A model generated the notes under the pieces. The model ran no database searches, was not told the DNA's origin, and saw nothing but the letters and a program-made list of their open reading frames with translations. From Psychrobacter sp. WY6 (GTDB lineage: Bacteria; Pseudomonadota; Gammaproteobacteria; Pseudomonadales; Moraxellaceae): a stretch of 64,000 bases of DNA. The position numbers and the translations under genes were made by a program. The first letter of the stretch is position 1. The number at the start of each line of letters is the position of its first letter. Positions 1-7,025 of this stretch are shown in pieces. The stretch is from assembly GCF_018448495.1 (NCBI RefSeq), contig NZ_CP049902.1:1798001-1862000 (forward strand), in the 5' to 3' direction.

Positions 1-146
1 TGCTCAGACGTCTTTTCAGAATGTATTATCCACTGAGATGCTGTTGGTTTAGCCCAAGCGTCATTAGAAATATTTTTAATACCACGCGCTATCTTTTCAT
101 AGTCTCTGTTCCTAACTAAATCATAAGTTATAGAGTAAAAAGCCAT
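1..146 (-). CDS. Cas2/SinR-like small protein, partial (runs off left edge)
   Basis: An open frame starts at ATG 144-146 behind a GGTGAG ribosome site and stays open to base 1 (48 codons). It opens MAFYSITYDL and continues with a conserved-looking W-A-K-P-T-A-S-Q-W-I segment. This matches the start of the Cas2-like fold family often labelled SinR-like or VapD-like (beta strand ending YDL, then a helix, then an STWI-type strand). In the Cas2 fold the Asp of YDL sits at the dimer interface. No CRISPR array or other cas gene is visible, so this is probably a phage accessory gene and not an adaptation protein. It is the last gene of the leftward operon that begins with the repressor. The C-terminal half is outside the window. 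The family call rests only on this N-terminal pattern. Confidence 0.55.
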   Translation of the reverse strand, partial: MAFYSITYDLVRNRDYEKIARGIKNISNDAWAKPTASQWIIHSEKTSE

Positions 147-209
147 TTTCTCACCTCATGCTGTCGCCAGTCTCAAGCGCGCTGGCACGGACGCTTATTA
201 TCCTTAGCC

Positions 210-706
210 TTAAAAGACTATTGAGAAAACAAAAATCAATATTATCGCGCCTACGACAATCGTTGTCATCGATATTTTTTGTTTAGGGCTTTCCGGAATT
301 GGTGGTGGTGTAGGTTGGCTCGGCGTATCGTTATATTTTTTTAAACTTTGCGAAGATCCAGCTAAGTCCTCCAGATTTAAATCAACCCAAGCACCGTACA
401 TAGGATGATCTCCTCTATATATCTTACATCTTACAGACAGAGTATCTCTATTGCCTTCGCATAGGTGGCGATAACGAATAGCATCTTGCTTGGATAAATA
501 CCCTAATACCCCATGAGCAGAAACAACAGCTACTGCATTTTTGTCGTAAGGGTTATTTGGCTCATATACTAATTCGACATCAACAAAAGCGGATGCGCCT
601 TTCTTAAAAGAATTAGGGTCTTTGTAGTTTTGTCTAAAGCGGGTTGGTAGTTCGATTCACCCACAATTGGGGTGTTGAACTCATACCCAAAATGCCAGTC
701 CGTCAT
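210..706 (-). CDS. HIRAN-domain protein with C-terminal membrane segment (one frameshift)
   Basis: Read leftward from ATG 704-706, the first frame gives MTDWHFGYEFNTPIVGESNY and then breaks near base 650. A one-base correction carries it into a frame with V-Y-E-P-N-N-P-Y-D-K-N-A-V-A-V and G-V-L-G-Y-L, the HIRAN core (R/Y-E-P-x-N-P-x-D-x-N-A-V-x-V, then G-x-L-G-Y-L). The reading continues without a stop into a Pro-rich stretch (S-Q-P-T-P-P-P-I-P) and a final hydrophobic helix of about 18 residues, and stops at 210. HIRAN domains bind single-stranded 3' DNA ends in helicases such as HLTF. Here the domain stands alone on a predicted membrane tail. The gene lies just downstream of the repressor, a place where phages keep superinfection or defence genes. 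Its function is unknown. Confidence 0.6.
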
Positions 707-722
707 CTGCAAAATCCTTTTA

Positions 723-1482
723 TTAATGTTTTAAAAACGAATATCGCACCCGTCCAAATAGCGCAAACTGATTAAACGTATCACGAGTAATTAACTGATC
801 TGGGTAGGTGTCTTTGTCAGTATTATCTGATTTTAATATCACTGTGCCATCTAGGTTTTTAATGGTGCGCTTACACATCATTTCGCCATCGGCATTAAAC
901 ACGTAAATCTTATTATTAATAAAATTATCGTATTCGCTCTCATTGGTATTTACTAGCATTAGAGTGCCATGCGGTATGGTATTACCCATACTGTCACTAC
1001 AAGCGTGCATCAACACCAATCCATGGCCGTCGATAGGCAGGTCGTTATCTCTTAAAAACTCAACGGTAAACGCTTGGGTATGAGAATCAGGATGTTCAAG
1101 ATTGACGTACCCATTTCCACAGCTGGCTTTGATGTCCAAATATTTAATATCAACCAACCCATAGTCTGTACGACCGCCAATAATAATATGCTCTGATTTA
1201 TTGGTATTCTTTGAGTAGCCCCTGTCTTTCTCGTTAGACAACGCTGACTTAGTCACGCTTTCTATAGTGCCTTGATCAAGCATCTCTCCAATGCCGTTTG
1301 CCAGCCAATCAATATTAACCTCAAACACCTTGGCTAGCTCGCTTATAAATAGTTCGCTTGGTAAGCCCTTTCTCTATCTTGTAATAACTTGGCTGAGACA
1401 TGCCTGTGGCATCTGCTACATCTTGTTGCGACAGATTTAGCCTATCTCTAGCCAGCTTAACCCTCTCCGCTAATGTGCTCAT
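723..1482 (-). CDS. CI-type phage repressor, HTH plus S24 autoprotease (one frameshift)
   Basis: The start is ATG 1480-1482 behind a GGAGG site. The first 45 residues form an HTH_3 domain (L-A-R-D-R-L-N-L-S-Q-Q-D-V-A, then M-S-Q-P-S-Y-Y-K-I-E-K-G). The frame breaks near base 1350. It resumes as F-I-S-E-L-A-K-V-F-E-V and continues to a peptidase S24 domain with the catalytic Ser in H-A-C-S-D-S-M and the Lys in M-C-K-R-T-I. A Ser-Cys-Gly triplet near the hinge is the likely self-cleavage site in place of Ala-Gly. The protein should hold lysogeny by binding the palindromes at 1513-1602 and be cleaved after RecA activation. It heads a leftward operon with the HIRAN and Cas2-like genes. I take the break for an assembly indel, because the rest is intact. 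Confidence 0.85.
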
Positions 1483-1506
1483 TACTATCCTCCAGTTATT
1501 GTGATC

Positions 1507-1535
1507 ATTCTAATAACCTAGGTTATCAATGTAAA
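1507..1535 (-). promoter_or_regulatory. Repressor promoter (PRM-like)
   Basis: On the minus strand TTTACA (1535-1530) and TAGAAT (1512-1507) are separated by exactly 17 bp, a good sigma-70 pair. The 14-bp palindrome 1513-1526 fills most of the spacer, so repressor or Cro bound there would block this promoter directly. Confidence 0.6.
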
Positions 1536-1602
1536 ATGCCTAAAGTTATTGATTTATAATAACTAAAGTTATATTATTAAGGCATAAATTACCCAAGGTA
1601 AT
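1513..1602. promoter_or_regulatory. Three operator-like palindromes of the lysogeny switch
   Basis: Three related dyads lie between repressor and cro: 1513-1526 (ATAACC/GGTTAT, perfect with a TA centre), 1559-1572 (ATAACT/AGTTAT around AA) and 1588-1602 (ATTACC/GGTAAT around CAA). The outer half-sites share a TAACC/TAACT core. The first sits in the spacer of the leftward promoter, the second in the spacer of the rightward promoter, and the third over the ribosome-binding site of the Cro-like gene. The layout parallels lambda OR1-OR3. Confidence 0.65.
1549..1575 (+). promoter_or_regulatory. Early rightward promoter (PR-like)
   Basis: TTGATT (1549-1554) and TATATT (1570-1575) have a 15-bp spacer, somewhat short but usable. 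The spacer holds the second operator palindrome, consistent with repression by CI. Transcription would start just ahead of the Cro-like gene. Confidence 0.45.
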
Positions 1603-1606
1603 AAAA

Positions 1607-1828
1607 ATGAAACCTAACAACTCTTATGAAGCCTTAGTTAGCTATTTCGGGAATCAGCATAAGACGGCTAAAGCACTGGGCTGTAGCCAGCCTGGTGTAT
1701 GTAAATGGGTTCAAGGCAAAGCTAATATGTCAGCGCCACTGGCTTTAAAAGCTGAGCGGCTAACCAATGGTGAGATTAAAGCCGTAGACCTTTGCCCTGC
1801 ATTAGCCTCACTCGAAGCCACTGATTAA
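1607..1828 (+). CDS. Cro/YdaS-family DNA-binding protein
   Basis: This 73-residue protein has a compact helix-turn-helix: Y-E-A-L-V-S-Y-F-G, then K-T-A-K-A-L-G-C-S-Q-P-G-V-C-K-W. The pattern (A-L-G-x-S-Q-x-x-V-x-x-W) is that of YdaS/Cro-like antirepressors. It is the first rightward gene, divergent from the CI-type repressor, and the third operator dyad overlaps its ribosome site (AAGG). By position and size it is the Cro of this phage and should compete for the same operators to commit to lytic growth. The similarity to the YdaS toxin-partner family leaves a toxin-like effect possible. Confidence 0.75.
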   Translation: MKPNNSYEALVSYFGNQHKTAKALGCSQPGVCKWVQGKANMSAPLALKAERLTNGEIKAVDLCPALASLEATD

Positions 1829-1882
1829 ATACTACAACCAACCACTCATCAACAAAACGTTTTTATAAATAGGTAGGACACG

Positions 1883-2323
1883 ATGGACGTAATAGACGCA
1901 GCACACAGCACAGTACATAACCCAAAGCATGGTGGCAGTATCGCATTGGCAGCACGCATGGGTATGTCGAGCACTGTGCTTAACAACAAGGTTAATCCAA
2001 ACACAGATAGTCATCATCTGCGCTTAGACGAAGCAATCACCATTATGGAGTACACAGGCGACACTAGTATCATCCAAGCCATGGCGCAGCGTCTTGGTGG
2101 CGTGTTTTATCAGGTTGATGGTGAGGCGACGCAGGCAAGCATACTCATGACAGCATTATCTACGTCAGCATGCCAGGGCGACATTATGTCTGAGATGCAC
2201 AAAGCATTAGAAGACGGTCGTATCGATTGTAATGAGCATGACGCAATTCAAACCGGCCATTCAGCACGCCATCGTAACGTTTCGCACATTGAGCGTTCAA
2301 ATCGCAAAGCATTGTGGGGCTGA
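1883..2323 (+). CDS. Phage regulatory protein, CII-type (CP76 family)
   Basis: This 146-residue protein opens D-V-I-D-A-A-H-S-T-V-H and has A-A-R-M-G-M-S-S-T-V-L-N-N-K-V-N-P-N-T-D followed by H-H-L-R-L-D-E-A. These are the signature blocks of the Phage_CP76 / CII family. Members act as early transcription activators or repressors in lambdoid and P2-like phages. It lies second in the rightward early operon, after the Cro-like gene, where lambda has cII. The C-terminal 40 residues are His/Arg-rich and less conserved. Confidence 0.8.
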   Translation: MDVIDAAHSTVHNPKHGGSIALAARMGMSSTVLNNKVNPNTDSHHLRLDEAITIMEYTGDTSIIQAMAQRLGGVFYQVDGEATQASILMTALSTSACQGDIMSEMHKALEDGRIDCNEHDAIQTGHSARHRNVSHIERSNRKALWG

Positions 2324-2325
2324 TC

Positions 2326-2523
2326 ATGTGTAACGACAAGTGCAAAATCTGCCGTTTAAGAGAGAGAGTCGAAGTCGCTGGTAATGATGCAGATATCAAA
2401 CGTGAGTTTGAATGCATCGAGCGCAATCAACAGATAATTGATTTGGGTGACAAGTTAGAAGCGATTGATTACCTAAGAGCCGAACAAGCAAAAAGCCCAT
2501 CAACGGACATTGATGGGCTTTAG
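2326..2523 (+). CDS. Small Cys-containing phage protein of unknown function
   Basis: I chose ATG 2326, two bases beyond the preceding stop, giving about 65 residues (MCNDKCKICRLRERVEVAGN at the start). The C-x3-C-x2-C cluster at the N-terminus could bind a metal, and a charged predicted helix follows. The last 30 bases of the gene are the left and right arms of a 12-bp perfect hairpin. I do not recognise the family. Confidence 0.5.
   Translation: MCNDKCKICRLRERVEVAGNDADIKREFECIERNQQIIDLGDKLEAIDYLRAEQAKSPSTDIDGL
2492..2521 (+). terminator. Hairpin at the end of the small early gene
   Basis: A perfect 12-bp stem (AAAGCCCATCAA 2492-2503, TTGATGGGCTTT 2510-2521) with a 6-base loop overlaps the last codons of the preceding gene. 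The A and T tracts flanking it make it usable from either side, but only three T follow on the plus strand, so termination may be partial. Confidence 0.5.
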
Positions 2524-2563
2524 GTGTTTCTGTAATACAAACTCTGATAAAAGGAATACTACA

Positions 2564-3265
2564 ATGAATATTCAATTGATGCAAGTAAATAACGATAAGC
2601 GCATGTCTAGCCGTGAAATTGCAGAGCTTTGCGATAAACGTCATGAGCATGTTTGCCGTGATATCGAATTGGTTAATAAAGATTATGAATCTGAGGGTCT
2701 CCCCAAAATTGGGGAGACCCATTATTACAACGAGCAGAATGGACAGCGCTATCGCCAGTACGAGCTGACAGAAATGCAATGCCTTGATTTGGTGAGTGGC
2801 TATAGTCGTCCACTACGTTTCCGTATTAATCGCAGATGGGTTGAGTTAGAGCGTCGTGCACAATCTAATTCTCCAGTAGTAGCGATGCCTGATTTTACTA
2901 ATCCAGTAACAGCAGCACGCGCTTGGGCTGATGAGCTAGAAGCAAAGCAGGTTGTACAAGCACAATTAACTATAGCTCAGCCTAAGATCAATCATTATGA
3001 CAACGTGGTTGAGCGTGCTGGCTTGCTCAATGCTACTCAAGTTGCTCAAAAGGTACGCCTATCAGCTGTTGCTATGAACAAGATACTTGATGAGCTTGGT
3101 GTCTATAACAAGGCTGTGAAGCGTTCGCGTGTATTCCAGCAATGGTTTATCGATAAAGGCTTGGGCGAAGTCAAACAGACTGACCAAGGCTACTCGCAAG
3201 CTATGTTCACCAAGCGCGGCGAAGCATGGATCATTGAGCGTTTGATTAGTGAAGGAGTCGCATAA
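2564..3265 (+). CDS. Rha-family regulator with KilA-C (ANT) domain, phage antirepressor
   Basis: The start at ATG 2564 follows AAAAGGAA and gives 233 residues. Residues about 10-95 are a Rha (pRha) domain: M-S-S-R-E-I-A-E-L-C-D-K-R-H-E-H-V, then Q-Y-E-L-T-E-M-Q-C-L-D-L-V-S-G-Y-S and R-F-R-I-N-R-R-W-V-E-L-E. Residues about 150-233 match the KilA-C/ANT antirepressor C-terminus (L-L-N-A-T-Q-V-A-Q-K, K-I-L-D-E-L-G, F-T-K-R-G-E-A-W-I). Proteins with both domains modulate repressor or host regulators. It sits between the CII-like gene and the replication gene, as in many enterobacterial prophages. The stop overlaps the next ATG. Confidence 0.85.
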   Translation: MNIQLMQVNNDKRMSSREIAELCDKRHEHVCRDIELVNKDYESEGLPKIGETHYYNEQNGQRYRQYELTEMQCLDLVSGYSRPLRFRINRRWVELERRAQSNSPVVAMPDFTNPVTAARAWADELEAKQVVQAQLTIAQPKINHYDNVVERAGLLNATQVAQKVRLSAVAMNKILDELGVYNKAVKRSRVFQQWFIDKGLGEVKQTDQGYSQAMFTKRGEAWIIERLISEGVA

Positions 3266-4647
3266 TGCATTTCGTTAATCACAACTTTACTGATATCGAC
3301 TTTGAAACCAAGCATATGAGCCGTATTGAGAAAACCATCTATCTTGATTTGCGCTCATTGTACTTATCAGCAGAAAAGCCTATCGATGGTAGTGACATGG
3401 ACCTATTGCAGCGCCGCCTATCTGTCACTGACGACGATGAAAAGGCAGCATTGGCGTTTGTACTAAAAGACAAGTTCAGCAAGGCAGGCAAGTACTACAA
3501 GCGTGCAGCTTGGGACAAGATACTCAAAGATTATCAATGGGGTAATAAAAACAAAGGTAACGCTACTCGTAACGCTGTAACGAATGATGTAACGCAGGGT
3601 GTAACGTCAAGTAACGATAGCTGTAACGTTACGTGTAACGATGATGATACGCCAATGACTGCTGCTGAACGTACTCGTAAGTCACGCCAAGACCGTAAGA
3701 TAATGATTGATAGCCTTACTAATATAGGTGTGACAGTAGATAAGAGTATTAAAGCTGCTGACCTAAGAGAGTTATATGCAACTCACGCCGAAACTATTAC
3801 AAGTAACGTTACAAGCAGCGTAACGCAATCTGTAACGCCTAGTAACGATGACGGTAACGCTAGTAACGCAAAAAACGCTGCTATAACTACGAACCATGAA
3901 CCAGTAACCAATAACCATAAACCAGTTAGTGAAGACGCACACACAAACACAGGCGAGGGGATTGTGGATAAGTTTAATCATGGTTCTGTGGATAACTCTA
4001 CTGCCAACAATCAACCATCAAACAGCCAACCAGTACCAGTTGAACCAGTAGCAGCTCAACCATCAGTCAACCAGCCAGCAACCAAAGCTGATCAGATACG
4101 TGACCAACGTGCTGATGATATTGAGAATTGGGAAGCACCAACCATCGATGAAATGCGTGGCCAGTTATTCAAGGCAGGCAAGATGATTCAGCTGACTGAT
4201 GACCAGTATGATTTTGAAGTTTCAGCATTCAAAGCTTACTACGCAGAGCAAGCACTAATCGGCAGACCACTTGCCACAGAATCAAACCGCAAGGTCAGAC
4301 TGGTCAAATGGATGATACGTGAAGCAAACAACCAAAAAGCCGATCAAGCACGTCAGGAAAAAGCTAAGGGCCGCTTCTCTACTGATAATGAAGATTGGGG
4401 CACCACTGCAAGCAAGGGCAGCTCAAACTTTGACAGCGATTTACCGCCTATCTACCACCCCAGTCACAGCACTAGTGATGCCGCTGATGAGTATGCGCCT
4501 TTATCTCTGAATGGTTGTAAGCGTCCACCACTGGAAGGCATGACCACTGCGGAAACCGAGGCTTATGTAGATAGATATGTTCAGTCTGGTGAAGCTCGAG
4601 TAACAGCATATGATCGTTTATCAAGAGAAATGAAGGAGGCGGTATGA
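3265..4647 (+). CDS. DUF1376-family replication initiator / helicase-loader-like protein
   Basis: This 460-residue protein has an N-terminal DUF1376 (YdaU-type) domain, residues about 1-95: M-S-R-I-E-K-T-I-Y-L-D-L, then S-V-T-D-D-D-E-K-A-A-L and Y-K-R-A-A-W-D-K-I-L. Residues about 95-290 are a low-complexity linker rich in N, T, V, P and Q. Residues about 295-365 form a helical block (D-E-M-R-G-Q-L-F-K-A-G, Q-L-T-D-D-Q-Y-D-F-E-V, F-K-A-Y-Y-A-E-Q-A) that resembles the DnaT/primosomal C-terminal domain. DUF1376 proteins take the place of lambda O in many prophages. The linker DNA carries 14 forward and 2 inverted GTAACG hexamers, a probable origin. Initiator identity is inferred from domain and position. 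Confidence 0.75.
   Translation: MHFVNHNFTDIDFETKHMSRIEKTIYLDLRSLYLSAEKPIDGSDMDLLQRRLSVTDDDEKAALAFVLKDKFSKAGKYYKRAAWDKILKDYQWGNKNKGNATRNAVTNDVTQGVTSSNDSCNVTCNDDDTPMTAAERTRKSRQDRKIMIDSLTNIGVTVDKSIKAADLRELYATHAETITSNVTSSVTQSVTPSNDDGNASNAKNAAITTNHEPVTNNHKPVSEDAHTNTGEGIVDKFNHGSVDNSTANNQPSNSQPVPVEPVAAQPSVNQPATKADQIRDQRADDIENWEAPTIDEMRGQLFKAGKMIQLTDDQYDFEVSAFKAYYAEQALIGRPLATESNRKVRLVKWMIREANNQKADQARQEKAKGRFSTDNEDWGTTASKGSSNFDSDLPPIYHPSHSTSDAADEYAPLSLNGCKRPPLEGMTTAETEAYVDRYVQSGEARVTAYDRLSREMKEAV
3557..3868 (+). repeat. GTAACG iteron-like array, probable phage replication origin
   Basis: GTAACG starts at 3557, 3569, 3577, 3589, 3601, 3611, 3623 and 3635, then at 3803, 3820, 3832, 3842, 3854 and 3863. 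Inverted copies (CGTTAC) sit at 3627-3632 and 3807-3812. Spacing is mostly 12 bp. The hexamers fall in two different codon phases of the gene (reading GTA-ACG in some, xGT-AAC-Gxx in others), so the DNA word is conserved and not a peptide repeat. Lambda likewise has its origin iterons inside gene O. Confidence 0.65.
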
Positions 4648-4964
4648 AGCAATTAACGCAAGAGATATTTAATGGCATGCCCAAATGGGTTAAGAGCGCG
4701 CGTATAGATGCGAAAGGGAAGCTGGTTGTTTACAGCCTAGAGAAATCTTTAGTCACTAGAATTTTAAACAATGAGATTCTATTGCCGTGGAACTGCGGCA
4801 TATGGGATTCAGGGTACGACACTACGGACTGGAAAAACAGTGCGATAGATAGAGTTGTTATTGAAGTTAAGCCTGGCTATACATGTGGTGACTGCGGATA
4901 TCATCACGAGCCGCACCAGTGCCGGACGACATTTTGCGAAGGCTGCGACGCTCTACTTAGTTAA
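4644..4964 (+). CDS. Phage protein with C-terminal zinc-ribbon-like cysteines
   Basis: This 106-residue protein starts in a 4-base overlap with the replication gene (ATGA-type coupling). The last 30 residues hold C-G-D-C-G-Y-H-H, then Q-C-R-T-T-F-C-E-G-C, an arrangement of Cys and His suited to one zinc ion. The N-terminal 70 residues show no family I recognise, though W-N-C-G-I-W-D-S-G-Y-D may be a surface strand-turn. It belongs to the early operon. Confidence 0.6.
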   Translation: MKQLTQEIFNGMPKWVKSARIDAKGKLVVYSLEKSLVTRILNNEILLPWNCGIWDSGYDTTDWKNSAIDRVVIEVKPGYTCGDCGYHHEPHQCRTTFCEGCDALLS

Positions 4965-4976
4965 GGTGATGTCAGT

Positions 4977-5174
4977 ATGAAAACCACAAAGGGATTCAAC
5001 GTCGCAGGACTGCAAAAGTCATTTGATACAAAGGTTTATTCTTATCAAGGCTGGTCTGGTCGAGTGAGAGTGGTTGAAGGCAACCCTTTCTATGATGACT
5101 ACGCCAAGTGGACAGATAGCGGTAAGGCTAGAGATCATGAATATGGTGATATTAATTTAAAGGATGATAAGTGA
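4977..5174 (+). CDS. Small phage protein of unknown function
   Basis: A 65-residue protein follows a GGTGATG ribosome site 12 bases after the previous stop. It is charged and aromatic (Y-S-Y-Q-G-W-S-G, N-P-F-Y-D-D-Y-A-K-W) with no membrane segment or metal motif. Its stop overlaps the ATG of the RuvC-like gene, so the two are probably co-translated. I do not recognise the family. Confidence 0.5.
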   Translation: MKTTKGFNVAGLQKSFDTKVYSYQGWSGRVRVVEGNPFYDDYAKWTDSGKARDHEYGDINLKDDK

Positions 5175-5658
5175 TGATATTAATCGGTATCGATACAGGC
5201 GTTAAGACAGGCTTTGCTCATAGCATTGATGGTGTGCTCCAAGAGGTATCAACACAGACCATTCTTAGTGCACAGGATAGAGTCTTAGAGATTAGAGATG
5301 AAGCTGCACAGTCAGACGTTGAGCTGGTCGTTTGCATTGAGGACGTTCGTAAGCGTACATGGGTAGACCCTAGTATTGGTAAGGAGCGCTTGAAAGGGGT
5401 GGGTCAGTCACAAGAGATTGCAGCATCTGGCAAGAGTTCTGTGAGCGTAACGGCCTACGTCATATATTGGTACCGCCATCTCACATCGATACCAAACGCA
5501 AAGCCAAAGACTTCGCGATGATCACCGGCTGGACGGCACGCACATCTGAGCACGCTCGAGACGCTGGCATGATGATTTATAAATACCATCGATTGATTGA
5601 AAAGGGTGTGGTCGACGTGCCAGCAGCCAAGCCGATGAAGAAAGGTGGTAAAAAATGA
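5174..5658 (+). CDS. RuvC-like Holliday-junction resolvase (one frameshift)
   Basis: From ATG 5174 the N-terminus reads M-I-L-I-G-I-D-T-G-V-K-T-G-F-A, an RNase H-fold first strand with the first catalytic Asp. V-V-C-I-E-D-V-R-K-R carries the second acidic residue. The frame breaks near 5428; a one-base correction gives W-Q-E-F-C-E-R-N-G and V-P-P-S-H-I-D-T-K-R-K-A, then H-A-R-D-A-G-M-M-I-Y, where H-A-R-D-A supplies the last acidic residue. That D-E-D pattern and the roughly 160-residue length fit phage RuvC-like nucleases, which resolve junctions and trim branched DNA before packaging. The gene overlaps both neighbours by a few bases. I take the break as an assembly indel. Confidence 0.75.
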
Positions 5659-6122
5659 GCGATATAATCGACAGGGACGTTAAAGTAAAGTTGGCAGCAT
5701 GGGGTGCTTGGACCCGTAACATCGGTAACACTGGTGGTTGCTCAAGCCCAGCGCAAGCACTTATCAATTGCGCACCAGTCTGCGACAGCGACATCAAACG
5801 CTACGCCAGATACGAATCGTTTGAGCATATAAGTGATGATGAGGCGTTGGAAGTGGAAGGCGCTATGGCTACGCTTAAACGCTACTCAGCGCGATTAGAT
5901 GTAGCGTTAGGGCATATGCTAGAGCATGAGCTTGATGATGATAATCTACTTATCTGTGTATTGATGTATCCAGTTTTGAATAGGTACTACAAATCTGACG
6001 AGTCGCTTAGATGTATAGCGAGCCAACTTACCAAGGATCTAGGAAGGAAAATAACCCATGTAAAGGTTCAAGTGATATTAGAGCGCGGCATAGGATTTAT
6101 TGACGGTAGATTAATGTCTTGA
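5655..6122 (+). CDS. Antiterminator Q-like protein (phage 82 Q family)
   Basis: This 155-residue protein begins with a 4-base overlap. V-K-L-A-A-W-G-A-W-T-R and the nearby S-S-P-A-Q-A-L resemble the family start (W-G-A-W, S-S), followed by helical blocks and a C-terminal basic helix (T-K-D-L-G-R-K-I-T-H). Q proteins load onto RNA polymerase at the late promoter and let it pass terminators. The position supports this: last gene of the early operon, with three hairpins in the next 180 bases and then the late genes. The primary similarity is modest. Confidence 0.65.
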   Translation: MSDIIDRDVKVKLAAWGAWTRNIGNTGGCSSPAQALINCAPVCDSDIKRYARYESFEHISDDEALEVEGAMATLKRYSARLDVALGHMLEHELDDDNLLICVLMYPVLNRYYKSDESLRCIASQLTKDLGRKITHVKVQVILERGIGFIDGRLMS

Positions 6123-6189
6123 CTTTGTATTACAGCATAGGGTAGTATCCATTTATGCTCCGCATTTTATGTGATGAGCCACTAATTCA

Positions 6190-6217
6190 AAGCCCTACTT
6201 TAACGAGTGGGGCTTTT
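6190..6217 (+). terminator. Hairpin in the late-promoter leader
   Basis: AAGCCC pairs with GGGGCTT around CTTTAACGAG and is followed by TTTT, a short intrinsic terminator. A second uninterrupted dyad, CCCTCAT/ATGAGGG with a 2-base loop, follows at 6242-6257. Both lie just after the Q-like gene, where a lambda-type tR' is expected. Confidence 0.5.
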
Positions 6218-6274
6218 TAATGTCTGATTGATAAGCTGGTGCCCTCATTCATGAGGGTACCAAAGCATTCCTTA

Positions 6275-6303
6275 CCCACGCTAGAAATAGCGTGGGCTTT
6301 TTT
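6275..6303 (+). terminator. Strong intrinsic terminator, likely target of Q antitermination
   Basis: A 9-bp perfect stem (CCCACGCTA 6275-6283, TAGCGTGGG 6288-6296) closed by a GAAA tetraloop is followed by CTTTTTT. It is the last of three stacked hairpins between the Q-like gene and the late genes. Confidence 0.75.
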
Positions 6304-6333
6304 ATGCCTGACTTTCAGCTATGAGGGTTTGTT

Positions 6334-6466
6334 ATGTCTGATCAGTTTAACAGCACAACACACAGCGAACTCTTACATGCATTAGGCAGCAGCTTCACCA
6401 AGAAGTATTACACCGTTATGTTTCTTTGTCTGCCTTCTAGCTAACGAGCGTGAACGCCATGTGTGA
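6334..6466 (+). CDS. Small phage protein (one frameshift)
   Basis: ATG 6334 follows GAGGGTTTGTT. The frame gives MSDQFNSTTHSELLHALGSS and closes early at 6444. A one-base correction near 6425 extends it to A-N-E-R-E-R-H-V-stop, whose stop overlaps the ATG at 6459. That coupling is why I prefer the corrected reading. The product is about 43 residues, of unknown family. Confidence 0.4.
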
Positions 6467-6626
6467 CCTAACCAACCAACAGGCTTATGATTATTACGAT
6501 GAGCTGACAGAGCAGAGTGCCAAGGACTACTGGCTTGATTTTTTAAAGGCTAGAGCTGACAGAGGTTTCCCTGGTGCCAAGGCGTATGTGGACAAGATTG
6601 AATGGTATAACAATAAGGATCAATGA
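6459..6626 (+). CDS. Small acidic phage protein
   Basis: A 55-residue protein (MCDLTNQQAYDYYDELTEQS at the start) overlaps the genes on both sides by a few bases. It is predicted helical, acidic and aromatic, and lies just before the HNH gene. I do not recognise the family. Tight coupling on both sides supports it as a real gene. Confidence 0.5.
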   Translation: MCDLTNQQAYDYYDELTEQSAKDYWLDFLKARADRGFPGAKAYVDKIEWYNNKDQ

Positions 6627-6937
6627 TGGCCCTTAAAGCATTAAAGCCAAGATTGGGCACGATGGGTGCCAAGGCAATCGGCAATGATACTCATCAGCCC
6701 AAATCAAGATGGGGTCATGGCCGTGGTGGTAGACCATGGCGCAGACTGAAAGATAGAATACTAAAGCGCGATATGCACACCTGTCAGCACTGCAAACGTG
6801 TAGGCGGTGAGCTTGAGCTAGACCACATCGTCAATGTTGCCGTTGGTGGCACCGATGAAGATGCAAACTTGCAGATTTTATGCGTTGATTGTCATTTAAT
6901 CAAAACGAAAAGTGAAAGTAAGGTGGGGGGAGGTTAA
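6626..6937 (+). CDS. HNH endonuclease
   Basis: About 103 residues from ATG 6626. R-L-K-D-R-I-L-K-R-D leads into C-Q-H-C, then L-E-L-D-H-I-V (the HNH first His pair), N-L-Q-I-L-C-V-D-C-H and K-T-K. The two C-x2-C pairs bind structural zinc and D-H plus the terminal C-H form the catalytic beta-beta-alpha metal site. In HK97-like phages an HNH protein encoded beside terS works with terminase to cut cos DNA, and this one lies right before terS. Confidence 0.9.
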   Translation: MALKALKPRLGTMGAKAIGNDTHQPKSRWGHGRGGRPWRRLKDRILKRDMHTCQHCKRVGGELELDHIVNVAVGGTDEDANLQILCVDCHLIKTKSESKVGGG

Positions 6938-7025
6938 AAATATTTCGGCTGAAAGCCAGCGGACACCGCCCCCAATCTCACGCATAAAAAAAATTCCTTC
7001 TCAAAAATAAGTTAAAGGATTTGGC
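6938..7025 (+). other. Probable cos region
   Basis: Between the HNH gene and terS lie a G-rich run (end of the HNH gene), then TTTCGGCTGAAAGCC and a C-run (GACACCGCCCCC near 6971-6982), then an A-rich stretch. GC-skewed blocks in this place are usual for cos sites of HNH-plus-terminase phages. The exact cut cannot be read from sequence alone. Confidence 0.4.

Noticed and set aside
2396..2779. 127-codon leftward frame across the early operon
   Set aside because: It is antisense to the Rha-type gene and reads as the shadow of conserved coding sequence.
3557..3868. GTAACG array as a CRISPR
   Set aside because: The repeats are only 6 bp with 2-11 bp between them; there are no long repeats or spacers.
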